From Clostridiales bacterium (GTDB lineage Bacteria > Bacillota > Clostridia > Clostridiales > Caloramatoraceae): 11,522 nucleotides of DNA. Where the stretch lies: NCBI GenBank assembly GCA_026416355.1, contig JAOAFH010000152.1:1-11522 (forward strand), written 5' to 3'. Below the pieces are notes generated by a model that saw only the letters and a list, made by a program, of their open reading frames with translations, was not told where the DNA came from and searched no databases. This document shows positions 1-5,469 of this stretch, piece after piece; the stretch's first letter is position 1; each line of letters begins with the position of its first letter. The translations under genes were made by a program, and so were the position numbers.

Positions 1-19
1 AGATGTGTATAAGAGACAG
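1..19 (+). other. Nextera/Tn5 mosaic-end adapter remnant (not genomic)
   Basis: The first 19 bases read AGATGTGTATAAGAGACAG, which is exactly the Tn5 transposase mosaic end used in Nextera library preparation. It sits at the extreme edge of the window and then runs straight into a coding frame with no gene context of its own. The simplest reading is untrimmed adapter left on a contig end. Base 20 is then the first genomic base, and the left neighbour of the first gene is unknown. Confidence 0.95.
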
Positions 20-246
20 TTAGTATAGTGTATGCAGCAATTTATGGAAGCTTTAAAATTAAATCAAAAGGATATTTACATGGTGGAATAATAGGAACAC
101 TATATATGGTAGTTGTAGCAATGATTTCACTATTTATACAAAAAGGAAATATCAACTATAAAGGACTTTTAATTATGCTAATTATGGCATTGGTTATTGG
201 AATATTTTCTGGTATGATAGGAATTCTTTTAGGAGATAGGCAATAA
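20..246 (+). CDS. TIGR04086/YrzE-like small membrane protein, 3' part
   Basis: This is the C-terminal part of a small integral membrane protein of unknown function. The frame is open from base 22 (Ser-Ile-Val-Tyr-Ala-Ala...) with no stop before the adapter junction, so the GTG at 28 is probably an internal Val codon rather than a start. Two hydrophobic segments are visible, roughly bases 82-138 (after a Lys-rich loop with a Leu-His-Gly-Gly turn) and 166-231, the latter with Gly-rich helix packing and ending Leu-Gly-Asp-Arg-Gln. The Gly-Gly-x-x-Gly pattern and the position directly before scfA resemble the TIGR04086 family (YrzE in Bacillus), which often sits near yajC, secDF and the SCIFF genes in Clostridia. 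The family call comes from remembered sequence character and context. The 5' end is missing. Confidence 0.7.
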
Positions 247-280
247 ATTGCTTTTTACTCTTGAGTATAACAATTTATTG
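241..280. promoter_or_regulatory. Inverted repeat overlapping the scfA promoter (possible operator)
   Basis: CAATAAATTG (241-250) and CAATTTATTG (271-280) are perfect 10-bp reverse complements separated by 20 bases. Each arm also has internal symmetry of the form CAAT-N2-ATTG, so the pair can be read as two palindromic sites 30 bp apart centre to centre, close to three helical turns. The left arm contains the stop codon of the upstream gene. The -35 lies in the loop and the right arm fills most of the -35/-10 spacer. No T tract follows, so this is not a normal terminator. A dimeric regulator binding here would block RNA polymerase, but that is inference. Confidence 0.45.
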
Positions 281-289
281 TGCTATAAT
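261..289 (+). promoter_or_regulatory. Vegetative-type promoter of scfA with extended -10
   Basis: The -35 candidate TTGAGT (261-266) is separated by exactly 17 bp from a perfect TATAAT (284-289). A TG one base upstream of the -10 (281-282) makes an extended -10. Transcription would begin near 296, giving a leader of about 30 nt with the ribosome binding site AGGAGG at 314-319. This gives the 46-codon scfA gene its own strong promoter. Confidence 0.8.
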
Positions 290-326
290 CTATTAGGTGT
301 AAAGCAAAAATAAAGGAGGAGTAGAC

Positions 327-467
327 ATGAAGCATATCAAAACAATAAACATGGGTGCTCTAAAAGCAAGCATTGCTAAGCCAGGATGCAAAGAATGTGC
401 AAATTCATGCCAATCAGCATGTAAGACTTCATGTACAGTTGCAAACCTAGAGTGCGAAAATAGATAA
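327..467 (+). CDS. scfA: SCIFF six-cysteine ranthipeptide precursor
   Basis: This 46-residue peptide is the precursor of a ribosomally made, post-translationally modified peptide of the SCIFF family (six cysteines in forty-five residues). It starts Met-Lys-His-Ile-Lys-Thr, as SCIFF peptides typically do. Its core has cysteines at 21, 24, 28, 32, 36 and 43, including the conserved stretch SCQSACKTSCTVAN (27-40). In characterised SCIFF homologues, as I recall, the maturase links Cys32 to Thr37 through a thioether; both residues are present here at those same numbers. The start is set by AGGAGG at 314-319, 7 nt before the ATG. It has its own promoter and is followed by a hairpin terminator, then scfB. 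The biological role of SCIFF is unsettled; a quorum-sensing-like role has been proposed for clostridial ranthipeptides. The gene is short enough to be missed by automated calling. Confidence 0.95.
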   Translation: MKHIKTINMGALKASIAKPGCKECANSCQSACKTSCTVANLECENR

Positions 468-475
468 AACCTTTG

Positions 476-500
476 GCAGTAACTTACGTTACTGCTTTTT
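476..500 (+). terminator. Intrinsic terminator/attenuator between scfA and scfB
   Basis: A perfect 8-bp stem, GCAGTAAC (476-483) with GTTACTGC (488-495), closes a 4-base loop (TTAC) and is followed directly by five T (496-500). It begins 8 bases after the scfA stop. Only 28 bases separate it from the scfB start, with no convincing promoter in them. scfB is therefore probably expressed by partial readthrough, which would give more precursor than maturase transcript. Confidence 0.85.
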
Positions 501-513
501 AACTATTGAGAAC

Positions 514-520
514 AAGGAGG
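514..520 (+). promoter_or_regulatory. Ribosome binding site that fixes the TTG start of scfB
   Basis: AAGGAGG at 514-520 stands 8 nt before the TTG at 529. The first in-frame ATG codons (residues 9 and 11, near 553 and 559) have no comparable site, so the TTG start is preferred. Confidence 0.8.
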
Positions 521-528
521 AAAATACT

Positions 529-1887
529 TTGAAAATACACAAATTTAAACAAATGGATATGAATATAGTAATAGATGTAAATAGCGGTGCAATACATGTT
601 GTTGATGATATTGTTTATGATTTGGTTGATACATACAATGAAAAGAGCGTAGATGAAATAAATAATATTTTTGAAGGAAAGTATACAGTAGAAGAAATAA
701 ATGAAGCTATAAAAGAATTAAAAGAACTTGAAGAAAACGGAATGCTTAATACAGAAGATCCATATAAAAAAATGATAGTAAATGATAATGGACCATCATT
801 TATAAAGGCTATGTGTTTAAATATAGCACATGATTGTAATTTAAAATGTAAATACTGCTTTGCTTCTGAGGGAGATTATAAGGGTGGTAAAAAATTAATG
901 TCAGCTGAAGTAGGTAAAAAAGCAATAGATTTTGTAATTGAAAATGCTGGTCCAAGAAAAAATGTTGAAGTTGATTTATTTGGTGGAGAACCACTAATGA
1001 ATTTTAAAGCAGTTAAGGAAATTGTTGATTATGCTAGACAAAGAGAGAAGGAAACAGGTAAGAATATTAGATTTACAATAACAACAAATGCTACTTTACT
1101 TAATGAAGAAATAATGAACTATATAGATGAAAATATGGGCAATGTTGTTTTAAGTATTGATGGAAGAAAAGAAGTAAACGATAGAATTAGAGTTAGGTAT
1201 GATGGAACAGGTATCTATGATGATATTATGCCTAAGATAAAAGCGATGGTTGAAAAGAGACAAGCAGGAAAACAATATTATGTTAGAGGTACTTTTACAA
1301 GAGAAAATTTAGACTTTTATGATGATGTAATGTTATTAGCTGATGAAGGGTTTAAAGAAATATCAATAGAACCAGTTGTTTTAGAAGATAAACATCCTCT
1401 TTCACTAAGACAAGAAGATTTACCAACAATCTTTGAACAATATGATAAATTAGCTGATGAAATAGTAAAAAGAGAAAAAGAAGGTAAAGGATTTAAATTC
1501 TATCATTTTGCAATTGATGTAAATGGAGGACCATGTGTTTACAAAAGAATATCAGGATGTGGTGCTGGTTTTGAGTATGTAGCAGTTACTCCAGAAGGAG
1601 ACATTTATCCTTGTCATCAATTTGTAGGAAATGAGGAATTTAAGCTAGGTGATATTTATAACGGAATAAATAAACATGAACTAATAAAAACATTTAAAAA
1701 TGGACATATATATAATAAACCAAAATGTATGGAATGTTGGGCAAGATTTTATTGTTCAGGTGGCTGTCAAGCAAATAATTACAACTTTAACAAGGATATA
1801 CATGTTCCATATGAATTAGGTTGTGAAATGATGAAGAAGAGGGTTGAATGTGCTATTGCTATAAAAGCAAAATTAATGGAGGAATAA
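529..1887 (+). CDS. scfB: SCIFF peptide maturase, radical SAM/SPASM protein
   Basis: This 452-residue enzyme installs a thioether between a cysteine sulfur and a neighbouring residue's carbon in the SCIFF peptide, using S-adenosylmethionine and iron-sulfur clusters. Residues 1-80 look like the precursor-recognition (RRE-type) region. The radical SAM core follows, with the CxxxCxxC cluster ligands Cys103, Cys107 and Cys110 and the SAM-binding Gly-Gly-Glu-Pro at 152-155. The C-terminal SPASM domain has all seven expected cysteines in canonical spacing: Cys344, Gly357-x4-Cys362, then Cys400-x2-Cys403-x5-Cys409-x3-Cys413, and Cys432. These should hold two auxiliary 4Fe-4S clusters. Cys96, Cys336 and Cys441 are additional. 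Translation starts at a TTG with a strong ribosome binding site. It directly follows its substrate gene scfA and precedes the gamma-CA-like gene by 3 nt. Length fits the family, and all motifs are intact. Confidence 0.95.
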   Translation: MKIHKFKQMDMNIVIDVNSGAIHVVDDIVYDLVDTYNEKSVDEINNIFEGKYTVEEINEAIKELKELEENGMLNTEDPYKKMIVNDNGPSFIKAMCLNIAHDCNLKCKYCFASEGDYKGGKKLMSAEVGKKAIDFVIENAGPRKNVEVDLFGGEPLMNFKAVKEIVDYARQREKETGKNIRFTITTNATLLNEEIMNYIDENMGNVVLSIDGRKEVNDRIRVRYDGTGIYDDIMPKIKAMVEKRQAGKQYYVRGTFTRENLDFYDDVMLLADEGFKEISIEPVVLEDKHPLSLRQEDLPTIFEQYDKLADEIVKREKEGKGFKFYHFAIDVNGGPCVYKRISGCGAGFEYVAVTPEGDIYPCHQFVGNEEFKLGDIYNGINKHELIKTFKNGHIYNKPKCMECWARFYCSGGCQANNYNFNKDIHVPYELGCEMMKKRVECAIAIKAKLMEE

Positions 1888-1890
1888 CAA

Positions 1891-2391
1891 ATGATAAGAA
1901 ATTATTATGAAAAACTTCCTAAGATAGCACAAAATGTTTTTGTTGCTGAATCTGCTGATATTATTGGAGATGTAGAAATAAAAGATGGAAGCAGTATATG
2001 GTATAGAGCAGTTTTAAGGGGAGATATAAATAAAATAACAATAGGAAAAAATGTAAATGTTCAAGATGGATGTGTTTTGCATTCTGATAAAGAATGTCCA
2101 ACAATTATAGGTAATGATGTAACAATTGGACATAATGCAATTGTTCATGGTGCTACAGTAGGTAATAGATGCTTAATTGGTATGGGAGCAGTTATATTAA
2201 ATGGAGCCAAAATAGGAGACGACTGTATTATAGCTGCGGGTTCAATTGTTACTCAGGGTAAAGAAATTCCTTCTAAAAGTTTAGTATTAGGAACACCAGC
2301 AAAAGTTTTAAGAGAACTAACAGATGAAGAAATTGAACATATAAAAAATTCTGCAACAAATTATAGAGAACTTGCTGAGGCTTATAAATAG
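1891..2391 (+). CDS. Gamma-carbonic-anhydrase-like hexapeptide-repeat protein
   Basis: This 166-residue protein has the left-handed beta-helix of the gamma-CA/YrdA/PaaY family, shown by repeating Ile/Val-Gly-x-x hexapeptides from about residue 20 to 120 and a C-terminal helix. Residues matching the zinc and active-site set of archaeal Cam are present in family spacing: Arg43-x-Asp45, Gln58-Asp59, and metal ligands His64, His81 and His86. It should form a trimer with metal sites between subunits and could hydrate CO2. Many members of this short (CamH/YrdA-like) group have weak or unproven carbonic anhydrase activity, so the reaction is uncertain. GGAGG at 1878-1882, inside the end of scfB, lies 8 nt before the ATG, and the intergenic gap is only 3 nt, so it is very likely co-transcribed with the maturase. 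Its stop codon lies inside the downstream hairpin. Confidence 0.9.
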   Translation: MIRNYYEKLPKIAQNVFVAESADIIGDVEIKDGSSIWYRAVLRGDINKITIGKNVNVQDGCVLHSDKECPTIIGNDVTIGHNAIVHGATVGNRCLIGMGAVILNGAKIGDDCIIAAGSIVTQGKEIPSKSLVLGTPAKVLRELTDEEIEHIKNSATNYRELAEAYK

Positions 2392-2426
2392 TAAAGGACA
2401 CTCCTTTACTATTTATAGGCATTTTT
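2383..2426 (+). terminator. Long hairpin ending the scf/gamma-CA unit
   Basis: A perfect 16-bp stem pairs 2383-2398 with 2402-2417 around a 3-base loop (CAC). The core is GTAAAGGA/TCCTTTAC and the rest is A+T-rich. Four T (2422-2426 includes five) appear 4 bases after the stem base, so it is a slightly displaced intrinsic terminator. The stop codon of the gamma-CA-like gene (TAG, 2389-2391) is within the left arm. From here to 2566 the spacer is very A+T-rich, with only a weak promoter candidate. Confidence 0.7.
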
Positions 2427-2508
2427 ATAAGGATTACAATTATTTAATAAATATATGAAACAATAATAATTAAACAAATACTTTAATTTAAGACTTTTTA
2501 AAATACTT

Positions 2509-2536
2509 TTTACATAAATTTAGCAGGAATTATCAA
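2509..2536 (+). promoter_or_regulatory. Weak promoter candidate for the HD-secD-secF unit
   Basis: TTTACA (2509-2514, five of six consensus bases) is followed after 16 bp by TATCAA (2531-2536, four of six). A start near 2543 would leave a leader of about 24 nt with the ribosome binding site AAGAGGTGAG just before the ATG at 2567. A promoter is expected because the previous unit ends in a terminator. The region is so A+T-rich that the exact site is uncertain. Confidence 0.35.
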
Positions 2537-2566
2537 AAATATATCGAATATATAAGAGGTGAGACT

Positions 2567-3226
2567 ATGGTTACCTTAAACGATGTAAAGAGTAATCTTG
2601 AAATTAAGACATATATGGAGCAGGGAAACGTGTATTTAGGTTCAATGGGATTTACTGAACACAGCACAAGACATGCTTCGATTGTGTCTAAGATTGCTTC
2701 AGATATATTAAAAAATCTGGGATATTCAGAAAGAGAAGTAGAACTTGCAGCAATTGCAGGTTATTTACATGATATTGGTAATGTGGTAAGTAGACATGAC
2801 CATGGACAAACAGGAGCAATATTATCAATGCGAATTTTAAAGGATATGGGAATGGAATTTAATGAAATTGCATTGATAGCTTCAGCAATAGGTAACCATG
2901 AAGAAGAATATGGACAGCCTGTAAATAATATTGCAGCTGCTCTGATAATTGCAGATAAGTCTGACGTTCATAGAGGGAGGGTGAGAAATAAGGAATTTGC
3001 AACATTTGATATACATGACAGAGTAAACTATGCGGCAGAAAAATCAGAAATACATGTTTTGAAAGATGAAAAGGCAATTCAATTAAACATAAAAATAAAT
3101 ACCGAAATATGTCCGGTAATGGAATATTTTGAAATATTTTTAGTCAGAATGATGATGTGTAGAAAGGCTGCTGCATTTTTAAACACAAAATTTCAATTGG
3201 TTATTAATGACGCAAGGCTTTTGTAA
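2567..3226 (+). CDS. HD-domain protein, putative metal-dependent phosphohydrolase
   Basis: This 219-residue protein has a complete HD-type metal-binding pattern: His36, His68-Asp69, further His at 77 and 79, His111, and Asp130 followed by Lys-Ser-Asp-Val-His-Arg. The HD superfamily hydrolyses phosphoesters, including nucleotides and cyclic dinucleotides, but nothing in the sequence defines the substrate. Residues 20-135 form the helical HD core. The C-terminal third (about 145-219) is a less conserved mixed region. No signal peptide or membrane segment is seen, so it is probably cytoplasmic. Its ribosome binding site overlaps GAGGTGA at 2556-2562. It lies 18 nt upstream of secD and probably shares its transcript. 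HD proteins next to secDF are, as I recall, a recurring clostridial arrangement, which hints at a role linked to envelope or signalling, but this is inference only. Confidence 0.85.
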   Translation: MVTLNDVKSNLEIKTYMEQGNVYLGSMGFTEHSTRHASIVSKIASDILKNLGYSEREVELAAIAGYLHDIGNVVSRHDHGQTGAILSMRILKDMGMEFNEIALIASAIGNHEEEYGQPVNNIAAALIIADKSDVHRGRVRNKEFATFDIHDRVNYAAEKSEIHVLKDEKAIQLNIKINTEICPVMEYFEIFLVRMMMCRKAAAFLNTKFQLVINDARLL

Positions 3227-3244
3227 CATGAAAGGGGGATTATA

Positions 3245-4477
3245 ATGCAAACTAGAAGCAGAATTAAATTTTTAGTAGCAACATTGTTAATAGTTGTATT
3301 TGCGTACATATTTTCATCAGGACTAATTATAGGTGGTTATCAAGTAAAGTCACTTGGTTCAATAACTAAATTAGGACTTGACCTTAAAGGCGGAGTATAT
3401 ATTGAAGAGGAGATAGTAGATAAGAACTTATCAAAAGAAACAATTGATAGAACAAAGGAACTTATAGAGCTTAGAGTTAATGCTTTAGGTGTTAGTGAGT
3501 CTGTTGTTACAGTAACAGCACAAAATAGAATAAGAATTGAAATTCCTGGTGTTTATGATGCAGAAAACGCCTTAAATCAAATAGGTAAAACAGGAAAATT
3601 AACATTTAAGGGACCTAACAATGATGTAGTAATAACAGGAGAAGATGTTAAGGATGCATCAGTTGGAGTTGACCCAAAGACAAATCAACCAGTTGTTCAA
3701 CTTAAATTAAATGAGTCAGGTACAAAGAAGTTTGCAGAAGCAACTCAAAAATATAAGGGACAAACAATATCAATTTATATGGATGAAGAGGTAGTATCTT
3801 CACCAGTTGTTAATGATGTAATAACATCAGGTGATGCTATTATTACAGGAAGTAAGGATATAGAAGAAGCAAAGAGACTAGCAGGTATAATTAAATCTGG
3901 TGCACTTCCAGTAAAGCTTCAACCTGCAACAGTTAAAACAATTGGACCTTCACTAGGAGCAGATGCGATTCCAACAAGCAAGAAGGCAGCAACAGTGGGA
4001 ATTATATTAGTTATGATATTTATGGCACTTTACTATAGAATACCTGGTTTAATCGCAGATTTAGCATTAGCAGTTTATATAATGCTAACAATGTTAATAT
4101 TTACAACAGCATTAAAGGCTACATTAACATTACCTGGTATAGCAGGACTTTTACTATCAGTAGGTATGGCTGTTGACGCAAACGTTCTTATATTTGAAAG
4201 AATAAAGGAAGAATTAAAGCTTGGAAAGTCACTTAAGAATGCATTAGAAGCAGGATTTAATAGAGCACTTCCTTCAATATTAGACTCAAATATAACAACA
4301 CTAATAGCTGGTTTTGTTTTAATGTGGTTAGGCTCAGGACAGGTTAAAGGTTTTGCCCTTACCCTTGTAATAGGTGTTATTTGTTCAATGTTTACAGCAA
4401 TTACTGTTACAAAATTCTTACTAAAGAGCTTTGTTAATTCAAATTGGATTAAGAACAGCAAAATGTACGGTGCATAA
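3245..4477 (+). CDS. secD: Protein translocase subunit SecD
   Basis: SecD pairs with SecF in the membrane and uses the proton motive force to assist SecYEG-dependent protein export. The 410-residue protein has one N-terminal transmembrane helix (about 7-31) and the conserved Leu-Gly-Leu-Asp-Leu-Lys-Gly-Gly motif at 43-50. The external P1-type domain follows (about 50-235), shorter than in E. coli SecD, as is usual in Firmicutes. Five C-terminal helices follow (about 245-395), with the RND-family motif Gly-Met-Ala-Val-Asp-Ala-Asn-Val-Leu-Ile-Phe-Glu-Arg (307-319). Asp311 is a proton-relay candidate. The start is set by AAAGGGGG at 3231-3238. It sits between the HD gene and secF, with 14 nt before secF. 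SecD and SecF are separate here rather than fused as in Bacillus. Confidence 0.96.
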   Translation: MQTRSRIKFLVATLLIVVFAYIFSSGLIIGGYQVKSLGSITKLGLDLKGGVYIEEEIVDKNLSKETIDRTKELIELRVNALGVSESVVTVTAQNRIRIEIPGVYDAENALNQIGKTGKLTFKGPNNDVVITGEDVKDASVGVDPKTNQPVVQLKLNESGTKKFAEATQKYKGQTISIYMDEEVVSSPVVNDVITSGDAIITGSKDIEEAKRLAGIIKSGALPVKLQPATVKTIGPSLGADAIPTSKKAATVGIILVMIFMALYYRIPGLIADLALAVYIMLTMLIFTTALKATLTLPGIAGLLLSVGMAVDANVLIFERIKEELKLGKSLKNALEAGFNRALPSILDSNITTLIAGFVLMWLGSGQVKGFALTLVIGVICSMFTAITVTKFLLKSFVNSNWIKNSKMYGA

Positions 4478-4491
4478 GGGGAGGGATATAA

Positions 4492-5355
4492 ATGCTTAGA
4501 GTTATAGAAAAAACAAAAATATGGTTTGCTATATCACTGACAGTAATAATTATTGGTATGGCAGCATGGGCAGTAAAGGGCCTTAATTTAGGAATTGATT
4601 TTAAAGGTGGTACTGTAATAAATATAAAGATGGAAAACGAGCCTTCAAATGATGTTCTAGAAGAAATAAGAAAAATATCAGCTAAATATGATCAATCAGC
4701 ACAAGTGCAAAAGGTTGGACAAGATGAAGTTACAATAAGAGGTAATGCAATAACTGATCAACAAATACCTCAATTATATAAAGAAATTAAAACAAAGTAT
4801 AACTTAAAGGATGAAAGTCCAAGATCAACAGATAGAATTGGACCAAGTGTTGGTAAAGAACTAAGAAGAAATGCTATTTATTCATCAGTTGTAGCAGTGA
4901 TATTAATGCTAATATATATAACTTTAAGATTTGAATTTAAATTTGGTGTTGCAGCTGTTATAGCTCTAGTACATGACGTTTTAGTTACAATTACAGTTTT
5001 TGTCTTACTACAAATTCCTGTTAACAGTAGTTTCATAGCTGCAATTTTAACAGTTTTAGGTTACTCAATTAACGACACAATAGTTGTGTTTGATAGAATA
5101 AGAGAAAATAAAAAGCTTGGTAAATTCTCAAATCTTAAGGATTTAGTTGATGGAAGTATTACACAATCATTAACAAGATCAATAAATACTGTATTAACAA
5201 CATTATTTACAATAACAGCAATTTACGTACTAGGAGTTTCATCAATTAAGGAGTTTGCACTTCCACTAATTGTTGGTATTATAAGTGGTACTTATTCTTC
5301 AATATTTATAGCCAGCCCAATATGGTATTTATGGACTAAAAAGAAAACAGCATAA
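4492..5355 (+). CDS. secF: Protein translocase subunit SecF
   Basis: SecF is the partner of SecD in the accessory export complex. The 287-residue protein has a first helix at about 10-28, the signature Leu-Gly-Ile-Asp-Phe-Lys-Gly-Gly at 33-40, and a small external P4-type domain to about 118. Five further helices follow, including the conserved Leu-Gly-Tyr-Ser-Ile-Asn-Asp-Thr-Ile-Val-Val-Phe-Asp-Arg-Ile-Arg-Glu stretch (189-205) with Asp195. AAGGGGAGG (4476-4484), overlapping the secD stop, gives the start at 4492. The gene ends 5 bases before a strong terminator, so it closes the HD-secD-secF unit. Length and motifs are normal for a clostridial SecF. Confidence 0.96.
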   Translation: MLRVIEKTKIWFAISLTVIIIGMAAWAVKGLNLGIDFKGGTVINIKMENEPSNDVLEEIRKISAKYDQSAQVQKVGQDEVTIRGNAITDQQIPQLYKEIKTKYNLKDESPRSTDRIGPSVGKELRRNAIYSSVVAVILMLIYITLRFEFKFGVAAVIALVHDVLVTITVFVLLQIPVNSSFIAAILTVLGYSINDTIVVFDRIRENKKLGKFSNLKDLVDGSITQSLTRSINTVLTTLFTITAIYVLGVSSIKEFALPLIVGIISGTYSSIFIASPIWYLWTKKKTA

Positions 5356-5360
5356 TTATT

Positions 5361-5393
5361 AAAAAATAGTCAGGTTTGCCTGGCTATTTTTTT
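5361..5393 (+). terminator. Strong intrinsic terminator after secF
   Basis: A 14-bp stem pairs 5361-5374 with 5379-5392 around a TTTG loop. It contains one T-G wobble and a CAGG/CCTG core, and ends in a run of seven T (5387-5393). A matching A run opens the left arm, so it could also stop transcripts from the other strand. Confidence 0.93.
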
Positions 5394-5404
5394 GTATTTT
5401 CCCA

Positions 5405-5433
5405 TTGCATAACTTCTATAACTCAATTATAAT
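5405..5433 (+). promoter_or_regulatory. Promoter of recJ-apt
   Basis: A perfect TATAAT (5428-5433) lies 17 bp downstream of TTGCAT (5405-5410). This -35 keeps only TTG of the consensus. The site sits just after the secF terminator, giving a leader of about 30 nt before recJ, whose ribosome binding site is AAGGGGA at 5454-5460. Confidence 0.65.
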
Positions 5434-5469
5434 ATATATGTTTCAAATATATTAAGGGGAACAAAGGAT

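Noticed and set aside
28..30. GTG at 28 as a true start of the first gene
   Set aside because: The frame stays open to the adapter junction, there is no ribosome binding site, and only the C-terminal half of the family is visible. It is more likely an internal Val codon.
809..994. Minus-strand open frame inside scfB (and similar ones within recJ, rel and dtd)
   Set aside because: These frames are antisense to strongly conserved motifs, are low-complexity Leu/Phe/Tyr-rich translations and have no start signals.
2539..2553. ATATAT-CGA-ATATAT near-symmetry before the HD gene
   Set aside because: The arms are simple AT alternation in a very A+T-rich spacer and overlap the leader. Chance is a sufficient explanation.
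4075..4461. 128-codon open frame on the minus strand inside secD
   Set aside because: It lies wholly antisense to conserved secD transmembrane codons, has no ribosome binding site I could support and no family resemblance. It is a shadow of A+T-rich codon use.
5431..5453. AATATAT ... ATATATT inverted repeat between the recJ promoter and its ribosome binding site
   Set aside because: It consists only of A and T, is short, and has no supporting context; such repeats are expected in this base composition.
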